From: Kushneria konosiri
Lineage (GTDB): Bacteria > Pseudomonadota > Gammaproteobacteria > Pseudomonadales > Halomonadaceae
Direction: 5' to 3'
NCBI RefSeq assembly: GCF_002155145.1
Contig: NZ_CP021323.1
Location: 2,542,001 to 2,606,000, forward strand
DNA length: 64,000 nt
Below the pieces are notes generated by a model. It was not told the origin of the DNA and did not search any database. It saw nothing but the letters and a program-made list of their open reading frames with translations. The position numbers and the translations under genes were made by a program. How positions within the stretch are numbered: the first letter of the stretch is position 1; every line of letters begins with the position of its first letter. This document shows, piece by piece, positions 28,615 to 36,755 of this stretch.

Positions 28615-28643
28615 GTTTATGTAGATCTCTCTACAATATAAAC
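28615..28643. promoter_or_regulatory. Candidate operator, inverted repeat TGTAGA-N4-TCTACA
   Basis: Arms TGTAGA (28620-28625) and TCTACA (28630-28635) are separated by TCTC and flanked by a second pair, GTTTA and TAAAC, offset by three bases. The size and symmetry fit a dimeric helix-turn-helix repressor such as TetR or GntR. Likely controls the ligase, the SDR operon or both. Confidence 0.5.
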
Positions 28644-28765
28644 ACGGACTTGCCGGTTTTTTGTTATACGAAAACAACATGGTCGATACGGCACATTATA
28701 TCGAAGCTATCCATCGTAGCTTGAAAGTTAATATTTATATCTGGTTTGCCGGCTCCTTTGATTAC

Positions 28766-28787
28766 TTATATTTAATATTAAATATAA
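28766..28787. promoter_or_regulatory. Perfect 22-bp AT-only palindrome upstream of the SDR operon
   Basis: TTATATTTAAT followed by its exact reverse complement ATTAAATATAA, with no spacer, centred at 28776/28777 and ending 56 bp before the SDR start. An 11-bp perfect arm is unlikely by chance even in AT-rich sequence. May be a regulator site or a cruciform-prone element. Confidence 0.5.
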
Positions 28788-28843
28788 ACATGTATTGCTG
28801 TTTCTTGCCGGCAGCCCATCAGGTACCCGATGCTGGAGTAGAC

Positions 28844-29626
28844 ATGACGGCAGATATTGAAAGGCGTTTGAGTCTTGAGGGCCGGATGGCTCTTGTGACG
28901 GGGGCTGCCAGCGGACTGGGTGCGCACTTCAGTCAGGTGCTTGGCCATGCCGGCGCCTCATTGATGCTGACCGGGCGTCGTCTGGAGCCTCTTGAAACTC
29001 AGGCGGCCGAATTACGCCAACAGGGTATTCAGGTGTGGGTGTGCGCCATGGATATCCGCGATGACGCCGATGTTGAACGGGCGCTTGCGACACTGGCTGC
29101 TGAAGCAGGCCGAATTCCCGACATCGTGGTCAACAATGCCGGCATTACCGATACCGCCACGGCGATATCGCGGGACATGGACACCTGGACCGACATTATT
29201 GATACCAACCTGAATGGCGCCATGCGGGTCTCGAAAACCGCGGCCCGGGAGATGCAGTCACAGGGTCGGGGTGGGGTGATTGTCAATGTCGCCTCGATTC
29301 TCGGGCTGCGGGTAGCCGGTCACGTCGCGGCCTACAGTGCCAGCAAGGCGGGATTGATTCAGCTGACCAAAAGCCTGGCGCTGGAATGGGCGCGGCATGG
29401 CATTCGGGTCAATGCACTGGCACCGGGTTATATCGATACCCCCCTGAATCATGATTTTTTCCAGAGCGAGCAGGGCCAGCAACTGATTCGTCGCATCCCC
29501 CAGCGTCGGCTGGGCGCTCCCGAATCCCTTGATGGCCCCTTGCTGCTGCTGTGCAGCGAGGCCGGCAGCTACATGACCGGCAGCGTGCTCACGGTCGATG
29601 GTGGCCATACGGTCAGTTCGCTTTAA
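28844..29626 (+). CDS. Short-chain dehydrogenase/reductase, LvaD-like
   Basis: 260 residues from the ATG at 28844, which gives the normal SDR N-terminus (SLEGRMALVTGAASGLGAHF). The frame is open for 61 more codons upstream, but that part is AT-rich and not SDR-like. NAD(P) motif TGAASGLG, NNAG, and the catalytic Y-x-x-x-K in AAYSASKAG. In the lva pathway the matching enzyme reduces levulinyl-CoA to 4-hydroxyvaleryl-CoA; a 3- or 4-keto/hydroxyacyl-CoA substrate is inferred here from context only. Followed 30 bp later by the acyl-CoA dehydrogenase. Confidence 0.88.
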   Translation: MTADIERRLSLEGRMALVTGAASGLGAHFSQVLGHAGASLMLTGRRLEPLETQAAELRQQGIQVWVCAMDIRDDADVERALATLAAEAGRIPDIVVNNAGITDTATAISRDMDTWTDIIDTNLNGAMRVSKTAAREMQSQGRGGVIVNVASILGLRVAGHVAAYSASKAGLIQLTKSLALEWARHGIRVNALAPGYIDTPLNHDFFQSEQGQQLIRRIPQRRLGAPESLDGPLLLLCSEAGSYMTGSVLTVDGGHTVSSL

Positions 29627-29656
29627 CGCTTTCCTTCCCATCTTTTCGGATACCAC

Positions 29657-30868
29657 ATGGACTTTTCACTCCCCCGGGATATCGAGCAGTACCGTCAGCG
29701 CATCGCCTCCTTCGTGGACGAGCGCATCATGCCGCTGGAGAAGGACCGCGCCAACTACGATGAGCACGAAAACATCGTGGATCATCATCTGCAGCGGCTG
29801 AGGGGGGAAGTGAAGGAGGCCGGGCTCTGGTCGCCACAGATGCCGCGCTACCGTGGTGGCATGGGGCTTTCCATGGTGGGCATGGCCGCCTGCTATGAAG
29901 CCATGAACCGCTCCATCTTTGGGCCGGTCTGTTTCAACGCCGTAGCGCCTGATGACGGCAACATGATGGTGCTCGAGAAGGTGGCTACGGACGCGCAGAA
30001 AACGCGCTGGTTGCAGCCGATTGTCGATGGACGTGTTCGTAGCGCCTTTGCCCTGACCGAGCCTCATCCGGGCGCCGGCTCTGACATGGCCGGCATGATG
30101 CAGACCCGGGCCGAGCGCCGTGGTGACCGCTGGGTCATCAACGGTCACAAGTGGTTTATTACCGGTGCAGGTCTTGCCGAGCATTTCATGCTGGTGGCCC
30201 GTACCAGTGACGATGCGCGCAAGGGTCTGACGGTCTTTTTGTTCCACCGTGACCAGCCAGGGTGGGAGATCAGGCGTCGCATCCCGATCATGGGGCCGGA
30301 AGAGCATGGCGGTCACTGTGAGCTGATCTTTGACGGCCTGGAAATTCCCGACGACCAGGTGCTGCTCGGTGTGGGCGAGGGCATGAAGGTTGCACAGATT
30401 CGGCTGGCGCCCGCGCGTCTGACCCACTGCATGCGCTGGCTGGGGCTGGCGCAGCGGGCGATGGAGGAAGCGCTCGGTCACGTCGAAATGCGCCAGGCCT
30501 TCGGTGCGGCGCTGGCGGACAACCAGAGCATTCAGACCGCGCTGGGTGAGGTGGCCATGGAAATCGAGGTAGGTCGTACATTGGTCATGAAGGCCGCCTG
30601 GGCGCTTGATCAGGGCAGCTTTGCCCGCAAGGAAGTCAGCATGGCCAAGGTGGCTGTCTCCAACGTGCTCAACAAGGCGGTGGATGTGGCCATTCAGGTA
30701 CATGGTGCCAAGGGGTACTCCCAGGACACGGTGCTTGAATGGATCTACCGCTACGCCCGCCAAGCGCGCATCGTGGATGGTGCCACCGAAGTTCATCAGA
30801 TGCTGCTGGCGCGCATGCTGCGAAGCGAAGGCAATGACTTCTGGCACTGGGAGGTGGCGGACCAATGA
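29657..30868 (+). CDS. Acyl-CoA dehydrogenase family protein, ACAD10/11-LvaC-like
   Basis: 403 residues, FAD-dependent acyl-CoA dehydrogenase fold. Visible: FALTEPHPGAGSDMAGM (FAD/substrate loop), INGHKWFITGAG, LAPARLTHCMRWLG, and near the C-terminus VHGAKGYSQDTVLEWIYRYARQARIVDGATEVHQM. This sub-group is the one found beside APH-type kinases (human ACAD10 and ACAD11, bacterial LvaC), where it removes phosphate from 4-phosphoacyl-CoA to form an enoyl-CoA and does not simply oxidise. Its stop overlaps the kinase start by 4 bp, supporting that pairing. Confidence 0.9.
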   Translation: MDFSLPRDIEQYRQRIASFVDERIMPLEKDRANYDEHENIVDHHLQRLRGEVKEAGLWSPQMPRYRGGMGLSMVGMAACYEAMNRSIFGPVCFNAVAPDDGNMMVLEKVATDAQKTRWLQPIVDGRVRSAFALTEPHPGAGSDMAGMMQTRAERRGDRWVINGHKWFITGAGLAEHFMLVARTSDDARKGLTVFLFHRDQPGWEIRRRIPIMGPEEHGGHCELIFDGLEIPDDQVLLGVGEGMKVAQIRLAPARLTHCMRWLGLAQRAMEEALGHVEMRQAFGAALADNQSIQTALGEVAMEIEVGRTLVMKAAWALDQGSFARKEVSMAKVAVSNVLNKAVDVAIQVHGAKGYSQDTVLEWIYRYARQARIVDGATEVHQMLLARMLRSEGNDFWHWEVADQ

Positions 30869-32325
30869 GTGATACCGGTTCGGGTTCAGCCCTGACGCAA
30901 TGGTTGGCGCAGCGCTGCGACGCTGAGCATGTGGTCATCACGTCCCAGCGACGGCTGGGCGGCGGGGCCGTACAGGATAATCGTCTACTGGAAGTCAGCG
31001 TGAGCGGTGGCCCCATGCAAGGGGAGCAGCGCTGGGTGCTTCGCAGCGATGCCTTGGCGCCTCTGGCCATCAGCGCCAGCAGACAGGAGGAGTTCCTGCT
31101 GATCAGCCGCGCCTGGCATCATGGCGTTCGCGTGCCCGAGCCGCTGTGGATGTGTGAAGATGAAAGCGTTCTGGGTCGTCCTTTCATGATCATGCGCCAC
31201 GTTGCGGGAGAGGCGTCGCCCCGGGCGCTGGTGGCCCGGGCCGGCGAGGGAGCGCTTGAGCCTCTGGTAGAGGAGCTGGGGGCGGAACTGGCCCGCATTC
31301 ATGCCCTTCCGCTGTTTGACGAAGACCAGAAGCCGTGTGACGACGCTGACTGGATCTCCATACAGCTGGCCGATTTACAGCACCGGCTGTCGCAGCTTGA
31401 ACCGCCACAGCCAGTGCTGGCCTTGGCGTTGCGCTGGCTGGCAAGGCAGCCCCCGACGCGGTCCAGAACCGTACTGGCTCATAACGACTTTCGCACCGGT
31501 AATCTCATGGTTCAGGGCGATCGGCTCGAGGCGGTACTGGACTGGGAGTTTGCCGGTCCCAATGCTGCACTGGCTGATATCGGCTGGTTTTGCGCCCCCT
31601 GCTGGCGTTTTGGCGGTGCCGGGGAGGCCGGGGGGCTGGGTTCGATGGAAGCCTTCCTGCGTGGTTATGAAAGTGCCGGCGGTGAGCGCGTCGATCGTGA
31701 ACAACTCGAAAGATGGATTATCCTGGCCACCCTCCGATGGGCCGTGATTGCGCTGGAACAGGGCGCTCGACATGACAGCGGTGTACAGCCGGATCTGGAA
31801 CTGGCATTAACCACGCATCTGCTGCCCGGTCTGGAACTTGATCTTCTGCGTTTGATCCCTGTCGATCCAGAGGTTGATCCGAACAGTCTGCCTCGCTCCT
31901 CGGACAGGACAGGGGAGGATTCTGCCGAAACGTCTCTGCCAAGAGCCTGGGAGGCGCTGGCAGCGCTCAACGACGACGCGCGCGAGCTGATGGACATCAC
32001 GCGCCAGACGCTCAAGTCAGAGATCATTCCGGCACTGGACGGCGAGGCGAGACGTTCGGCGCTGATGGTGGCCAATGCGCTGTCGATCATCGCTCGCCAG
32101 CAATACCAGGGCGTCTCCATCTGGGATGAAGTCAGAGAGACGCTGTCACAGCAGCTTTCCCTGCCGATGGAGGGGCTGGACGCTCATGCCGGCGCCCGCG
32201 CTCTGGTGGAAGAAATCCATCGGGGGGAGCGGGACGCTCCGGAGCAGTTTGAGGCGCTGCGCCATCTGCTCAGGGAAGATGCGCTGGCGCGCGCGCGTAT
32301 CAGCCAGCCTCGCGCCGCTCAGTAG
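30865..32325 (+). CDS. APH-family acyl-CoA kinase fused to an LvaB-like (DUF6285) domain
   Basis: 486 residues. Residues 1 to about 335 are an aminoglycoside-phosphotransferase-type kinase: catalytic loop LAHNDFRTGNLM (Asp and Asn of HxDxxxxN) and metal-binding VLDWEFAG. About 350-480 is a helical domain (LMDITRQTLKSEIIPALDGEARRS..ANALSIIAR) that resembles the small DUF6285 proteins usually encoded next to such kinases. In P. putida the kinase LvaA works with the separate small protein LvaB to phosphorylate the 4-hydroxyl of 4-hydroxyacyl-CoA. Here the two appear to be one chain. The domain name is from memory. Last gene of a three-gene plus-strand operon. Confidence 0.85.
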   Translation: MSDTGSGSALTQWLAQRCDAEHVVITSQRRLGGGAVQDNRLLEVSVSGGPMQGEQRWVLRSDALAPLAISASRQEEFLLISRAWHHGVRVPEPLWMCEDESVLGRPFMIMRHVAGEASPRALVARAGEGALEPLVEELGAELARIHALPLFDEDQKPCDDADWISIQLADLQHRLSQLEPPQPVLALALRWLARQPPTRSRTVLAHNDFRTGNLMVQGDRLEAVLDWEFAGPNAALADIGWFCAPCWRFGGAGEAGGLGSMEAFLRGYESAGGERVDREQLERWIILATLRWAVIALEQGARHDSGVQPDLELALTTHLLPGLELDLLRLIPVDPEVDPNSLPRSSDRTGEDSAETSLPRAWEALAALNDDARELMDITRQTLKSEIIPALDGEARRSALMVANALSIIARQQYQGVSIWDEVRETLSQQLSLPMEGLDAHAGARALVEEIHRGERDAPEQFEALRHLLREDALARARISQPRAAQ

Positions 32326-32371
32326 CAGGTTGCGCCTGTCCCTGGGGGGCATCTGAAGAAAGGCTGTCCGC

Positions 32372-33091
32372 CTAGAAGAGTCTTGATAGCAGTGATACCA
32401 CGGCTGTTTCGACACGCAGAATGCGTGGCCCCAGATGAATGCCTTCAAATCCCATTGCCTGCAGCTTTTCCACCTCAAAGGGGATAAAGCCGCCTTCGGG
32501 GCCAATGGCCAGGGTCACGCCTTGATCCATGGGCAAGCCGCGTGGGCAGCTTTCTCCGATACCCGGATGCGCCAGCAGCGCCCGATGGCCGATGATCGCA
32601 TCCGGCAGCTGATCCTCGATGAAGGGTTTGAAACGAGGCTGTATGTCTACTGTCGGCAACACCGTGTCGCGCGCCTGCTCAAGCCCAAGGCGCAGATGAG
32701 CGTCGATACGCTCTGGCTGAAGCTCGGGCGATTGCCAGTAGCTTTTCTCGACTCTGGCCGTATGCAGCAGCGTCAGTCGCTTGACCCCCATGGTCGCAAT
32801 GTTTTCAAGCGAGCGCGCCAGCATGCGCGGACGGGGCAGCGCAAGCAAAAGATGGATCGGCAGTGCTGGTGGAGGAAGATGATCGAGATGGATGATCTCG
32901 AACAGTGCCCGGTCCCTTTCAAGCTCCAGCAGACGCGCTCGGCCAACCCCTGCATTGCTCATGCCGACCGTCAGTTCTTCGCCGACGGTGGCCCGATGAA
33001 TCTCGTGAAGATGGCGCAGGCGTCGACTGTCGCGAATACAGGCTCGATCGGGAGGCACAAGATCGTCAGAGGTCAGCAGCAGCAGGTTCAT
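32372..33091 (-). CDS. rsmE: 16S rRNA m3U1498 methyltransferase
   Basis: 239 residues from the ATG at 33091 (MNLLLLTSDDL), the family's normal length; a longer frame to 33385 overlaps purD and is not RsmE-like. SPOUT-type SAM methyltransferase with the knot motif LAIGPEGGFIPFEVEKL and LGPRILRVETA at the C-terminus. N-terminal PUA-like domain in residues 1-70. Methylates U1498 of 16S rRNA in the 30S decoding region. Head to head with purD, with starts 161 bp apart. Confidence 0.93.
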   Translation of the reverse strand: MNLLLLTSDDLVPPDRACIRDSRRLRHLHEIHRATVGEELTVGMSNAGVGRARLLELERDRALFEIIHLDHLPPPALPIHLLLALPRPRMLARSLENIATMGVKRLTLLHTARVEKSYWQSPELQPERIDAHLRLGLEQARDTVLPTVDIQPRFKPFIEDQLPDAIIGHRALLAHPGIGESCPRGLPMDQGVTLAIGPEGGFIPFEVEKLQAMGFEGIHLGPRILRVETAVVSLLSRLF

Positions 33092-33251
33092 GGCGGTGGT
33101 AGTTCCAAAAGCGCGGGCGTGTTGATAGAAGCCGCGATGATAGCGCAGCGACCACGGGCGGACGACCCGTTCGCTTTCTGACATAATGCGCCGGATACAC
33201 GCCCGGGCAGACGGGTAACCGGTTTGAACCATGACGCAGGAAAGCTTCGGC

Positions 33252-34532
33252 ATGAAGGTACTGATGATCGGCGGCGGGGGCCGCGAACACGCGCTGGCGT
33301 GGAAACTGGCACAGTCACCGCGAGTAGACGAGGTGCTGCTGGCGCCCGGCAATGCCGGTACCGCCCGAGAGCACGGCCTTCGCAACGTCGATGTCGCCAG
33401 TGGCGATATCGAAGGGCTGTTGGCGATAGCACGCAGGGAAGCGGTGGCATTGACGGTGGTCGGCCCCGAGGCACCACTGGTGGCCGGCGTGGTGGATCGC
33501 TTTCAGGCCGAAGGTCTCAGAATCTTCGGTCCAGGTGCGGCCGCTGCACAGCTTGAAGGCTCCAAGGCGTTCAGCAAGGATTTTCTGGCTCGCCACAGCA
33601 TTCCAACGGCCCGCTATCAAAGCTTTACGGACGTCGCGCCAGCACTGGCCTATCTTGAGTCGCAGGGCGCGCCGATCGTGATCAAGGCTGATGGTCTGGC
33701 TGCCGGCAAGGGCGTAATCGTCGCCATGGACATGGCGCAGGCGCGGGCCGCCATTCACGACATGCTCGAAGATAATGCCTTCGGCGATGCGGGGGCTCGA
33801 GTCGTGATCGAGGAGTATCTCGAGGGCGAAGAGGCCAGCTTTATTGTCATGGCAGACGGCGACCACGTGGTCGAGATGGCGACCAGCCAGGACCACAAAC
33901 GAGTGGGCGATAACGACAGCGGCGCCAATACCGGCGGCATGGGCGCCTATTCCCCGGCGCCCGTGGTGACTGAAAGCGTGAGAAAGCGCGTCATGCGCGA
34001 AATTATCATGCCGACCATTCAGGGCATGAAGGCTGACGGCCATGCGTATACGGGCTTTCTTTATGCAGGGCTCATGATCGATGATCAGGGCGCCCCGCGC
34101 GTGATTGAATACAATTGCCGGTTTGGCGATCCCGAAACCCAGCCGATCATGCTGCGTCTGCAGTCTGATCTGGTCACGCTGTGTGAAGCGGCCATCGATG
34201 GCCAGCTTGATCAGTATCACTGCCAGTGGGACCCTCGCTCGGCAGTGGGTGTGGTCATGGCGGCCCAGGGCTATCCCGGCAGCTACCGCAAGGGGGATGT
34301 CATTACCGGATTTAATGAGGCGCAGCGCCTGGGGTGTCACGTCTTTCACGCCGGTACTCGTGAGAGTGAAAACGGCGCCATCGAAACCGCTGGCGGGCGC
34401 GTGCTGTGTGTGACGGCACTGGGAGATGATGTGAAGGCGGCACGCGATCTTGCCTATGAGGGCATCGCCGCCATGCAGTTTGAAGGCGGGTTTTATCGCA
34501 GTGATATTGCTGCACGCGCCATCAATCGATAG
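33252..34532 (+). CDS. purD: Phosphoribosylamine-glycine ligase (GARS)
   Basis: 426 residues from the ATG at 33252, which restores the canonical MKVLMIGGGGREHALAWKLAQ and has AGGAAAG 7 bp upstream; an in-frame start at 33231 would add seven residues. ATP-grasp enzyme making glycinamide ribonucleotide in step 2 of purine synthesis. Visible: PIVIKADGLAAGKGV (ATP lid), FNCRFGDPETQ equivalent reading YNCRFGDPETQPIM, and TGGMGAYSPAP. purH is not upstream, unlike in many gammaproteobacteria. Confidence 0.97.
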   Translation: MKVLMIGGGGREHALAWKLAQSPRVDEVLLAPGNAGTAREHGLRNVDVASGDIEGLLAIARREAVALTVVGPEAPLVAGVVDRFQAEGLRIFGPGAAAAQLEGSKAFSKDFLARHSIPTARYQSFTDVAPALAYLESQGAPIVIKADGLAAGKGVIVAMDMAQARAAIHDMLEDNAFGDAGARVVIEEYLEGEEASFIVMADGDHVVEMATSQDHKRVGDNDSGANTGGMGAYSPAPVVTESVRKRVMREIIMPTIQGMKADGHAYTGFLYAGLMIDDQGAPRVIEYNCRFGDPETQPIMLRLQSDLVTLCEAAIDGQLDQYHCQWDPRSAVGVVMAAQGYPGSYRKGDVITGFNEAQRLGCHVFHAGTRESENGAIETAGGRVLCVTALGDDVKAARDLAYEGIAAMQFEGGFYRSDIAARAINR

Positions 34533-34538
34533 CGCGGC

Positions 34539-34569
34539 ACGCCGGTCGGCTGCAAGGGTCGACCGGCGT
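34539..34569 (+). terminator. Hairpin after purD
   Basis: Perfect 10-bp arms ACGCCGGTCG/CGACCGGCGT with an 11-base loop directly follow purD. No T run follows, so it is either a weak terminator or a processing/stability element in front of the kinase gene. Confidence 0.45.
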
Positions 34570-34611
34570 CAATAACAACACCCGTCTCGGGTCTGCAGCT
34601 CAGGAGGCGCC

Positions 34612-35484
34612 ATGTCACGCGAATATCCCGTGATTGCCATTACCGGCTCGTCCGGCGCAGGAACCACCACCGTACGGCGCGCGTTCGAGCGCATGTTTTC
34701 CCGCAAGGGCATCCGGGCCGCCTTTGTAGACGGTGACGCCTTTCACCGCTATAGCCGCGAAGACCTGGCGCGCATCTTTCGTGATGAGCCCGAGCGCAAG
34801 CACGAACTCTCGCACTTTGCCGTCGAGGCCAACCTGCTGGACCGTCTGGAGCGTCTGTTTGCCGAATACGGCGAGCACGGTACCGGCACCTACCGCCACT
34901 ATATCCACGCCGAAGACAAGCGCATGCTGGAGGCTGGCTATCATGTCGGCACCTTCACCGAGTGGCAGCCGCTGCCCACCGGCACGGACCTTCTGTTCTA
35001 CGAAGGGCTGCATGGTGGACTGGTGTCCTCCCAGCATGATCTTGCCCAGCATGTCGATCTGCTGATCGGGGTGACGCCGACGGTCAATCTCGAGTGGATT
35101 CAAAAGATTGACCGCGACATCAATATGCGCGGGCATTCCCATGAGGCGGTGGTGGATACCATTCTGGGACGAATGCAGGACTACGTGCGCTATATCGTGC
35201 CGCAGTTTTCCCGCACGCATATCAATTTTCAGCGGGTACCCACGGTCGATACCTCCAACCCCTTTGAGCCGCAGGCGATTCCATCCGATGCCGAATCCTT
35301 CGTGGTGATTCGCTTTCGCGACCGCGACAGCGCAGATTTTCCTTATCTGCTCACCATGCTGTCAGGTGCTTTCATGACGAGGCCCAATACGCTGGTGGTG
35401 CCCGGGTCGCAAATGCCGCTGGCCATCGAGCTGATTCTGGAGCCCCAGATCGAAGCGCTGCTGGCGCAACGTCGCTTTAGATAG
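34612..35484 (+). CDS. prkB: Phosphoribulokinase-like P-loop kinase (PrkB type)
   Basis: 290 residues starting after CAGGAGG. P-loop GSSGAGTTTV at residues 12-21, VDGDAFHRY, and DLLFYEGLHGGLV carrying the family's acidic residue. This short bacterial form is common in gammaproteobacteria that have no RuBisCO, usually without a known role in carbon fixation; the natural substrate is uncertain. No Calvin-cycle genes are visible here. Confidence 0.88.
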   Translation: MSREYPVIAITGSSGAGTTTVRRAFERMFSRKGIRAAFVDGDAFHRYSREDLARIFRDEPERKHELSHFAVEANLLDRLERLFAEYGEHGTGTYRHYIHAEDKRMLEAGYHVGTFTEWQPLPTGTDLLFYEGLHGGLVSSQHDLAQHVDLLIGVTPTVNLEWIQKIDRDINMRGHSHEAVVDTILGRMQDYVRYIVPQFSRTHINFQRVPTVDTSNPFEPQAIPSDAESFVVIRFRDRDSADFPYLLTMLSGAFMTRPNTLVVPGSQMPLAIELILEPQIEALLAQRRFR

Positions 35485-35532
35485 GTGTGTCGGCGTCAGC
35501 GATAATCATTCATTCTTGACCAGGGAGTGTTC

Positions 35533-35874
35533 ATGTCCACGATCTTTACCAAAATCATCAATCGCGAGATCAATGCCAGCATCGTCTTTGAAGACGATGA
35601 GGTGCTGGCGTTCAATGACGTCAATCCGCAGGCGCCGGTACACGTGCTGATCATCCCCAAAAGGGAGATCGCAACGCTTAATGACCTTACCGAAGAAGAT
35701 GCGACTCTGGTGGGCAGGCTGCATCTTGTTGCGGCGAAAATTGCCCGTGACAAGGGGATTGCTGAAGATGGCTATCGTGTGGTGATGAACTGCAACGAGC
35801 AGGGCGGCCAGAGTGTCTACCATATCCATCTGCATTTGATGGGCGGGCGTCAAATGAGCTGGCCTGCCGGCTAG
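35533..35874 (+). CDS. hinT: HIT family nucleotide-binding protein (HinT-like)
   Basis: 113 residues from ATG 35533, which is 6 bp after AGGGAG; a GTG two codons earlier has no spacing. The histidine triad is HIHLHLM near the C-terminus preceded by GGQSVYH. HinT enzymes hydrolyse adenosine phosphoramidates. NDVNPQAPVHVLIIPKREI is the conserved N-terminal strand-loop. Followed by a good terminator. Confidence 0.95.
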   Translation: MSTIFTKIINREINASIVFEDDEVLAFNDVNPQAPVHVLIIPKREIATLNDLTEEDATLVGRLHLVAAKIARDKGIAEDGYRVVMNCNEQGGQSVYHIHLHLMGGRQMSWPAG

Positions 35875-35897
35875 GAACATCCTCGCGTTCGTTAAAG

Positions 35898-35927
35898 GCG
35901 CCGGTCATCAATCTGCCGGCGCTTTTT
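35898..35927 (+). terminator. Intrinsic terminator after the HIT gene
   Basis: A 7-bp GC stem GCGCCGG/CCGGCGC with an 11-base loop is followed by TTTTT. Confidence 0.8.
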
Positions 35928-36089
35928 GATTTCCGCGCCTTGAGTTCCTGTTCCCGAGCCACGGCAGCGTGTCGCATGGAGCAAAAGTCTTTGTTGTTGA
36001 TGATCCAGCGTCGCCAGTCTGAACGATGGCCGCTATAGTCAGGGCATCACACGTCATGTTTATCGTGAGCGATCTTGAGGAGTCATGCC

Positions 36090-36755
36090 ATGTCCCGTCG
36101 ATTCACGCGCAGCGATCGCTTTGTTGATCAGCTGGACACCATGCTTCGGACCCTGGTGCCGGGTACCACGCGCGCCAGTCGAGCCCGGCCCGGCATGGCG
36201 GTTCGCGATCAGTCCATGACCGCGGATGAGACCCGACACGCCATCGATGTTCTCCGCCATCATCATCGCGCTCGCGTGATTGGTCAGGGGGTGTATCAGG
36301 GGCAGCGGTTCGCCACGGGCATCAGCAGCCGCTACCAGCCGGTAGACGATTTATCGGTTCGAGGCATCGATCATCTTGACTGGTGCGATACCCGTCTTGC
36401 CGAACTTGGCGGGAAGCCATCGCGTCTGACGCCCTTTTATTACACAACGTCGCTGAGCGCCGGCATGCTGCTGAGTCGACCCCACCGCGCGCGCGGGCTT
36501 GGTCTGGTCAATCTGGCGGAAACGCTTCAAGGCGAGTCCCTGGAACGTCAGCTGGAGGCGCTGCCGGCAGGGGACAACAGGTCGCGCGCCATCATCCGTC
36601 AAATGCTGGATGACTGTACGCGTCACGCACGCGTAGCGCTTGAAGCCGGTGGCCAGCGCTGGCCCGGCGGCTGGCGCTGGATAAGCTCGCTGGGGGCCCG
36701 GGCATGCGAATGGCGACGCCTGCGCCGCCATTCATCCGGTGACATGATCAACTGA
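36090..36755 (+). CDS. coq7: Coq7-like protein lacking most di-iron ligands
   Basis: 221 residues from ATG 36090, 6 bp after GAGGAG. By eye it aligns along its length with bacterial Coq7 (demethoxyubiquinone hydroxylase): DTMLRTLVPG, MTADETRHAIDVLR, QGVYQGQ, IDHLDWC-RL-ELGG, LERQLEALPAGD-RSRAIIRQM and HARVALEAGG. Coq7 binds two irons through four Glu and two His. Here the first Glu (GEV-type motif) is R62, the Glu of EEIDH is G92 and the Glu of EEHH is C176, while H95, E144 and H179 remain. Such a protein should not hold a normal di-iron centre. It may be a decaying gene, a structural factor for ubiquinone synthesis, or have a new role. The frame is intact. Confidence 0.8.
   Translation: MSRRFTRSDRFVDQLDTMLRTLVPGTTRASRARPGMAVRDQSMTADETRHAIDVLRHHHRARVIGQGVYQGQRFATGISSRYQPVDDLSVRGIDHLDWCDTRLAELGGKPSRLTPFYYTTSLSAGMLLSRPHRARGLGLVNLAETLQGESLERQLEALPAGDNRSRAIIRQMLDDCTRHARVALEAGGQRWPGGWRWISSLGARACEWRRLRRHSSGDMIN

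Larger units (their letters stand above)
28461..28843. promoter_or_regulatory. AT-rich divergent control region with two palindromes
   Basis: 383 bp, much richer in AT than the genes on either side, between the ligase (minus) and the SDR (plus). A frame on the plus strand runs through part of it (from 28661) but lacks a ribosome binding site and coding character. It contains the inverted repeat at 28615-28643, a perfect 22-bp palindrome at 28766-28787, and three copies of TTGCCGG (28650, 28746, 28805). No regulator gene is adjacent. Confidence 0.6.

Noticed and set aside
28661-28843. 61-codon N-terminal extension of the SDR
   Set aside because: AT-rich, no ribosome binding site, unlike any SDR N-terminus, and it would run through the 22-bp palindrome.
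29666-30865. Minus-strand 399-codon open frame opposite the acyl-CoA dehydrogenase
   Set aside because: Antisense to a well-conserved gene, His-rich shadow composition, no start signals.
33315-34349. Minus-strand 344-codon open frame opposite purD
   Set aside because: Shadow frame; purD motifs on the plus strand are unambiguous.
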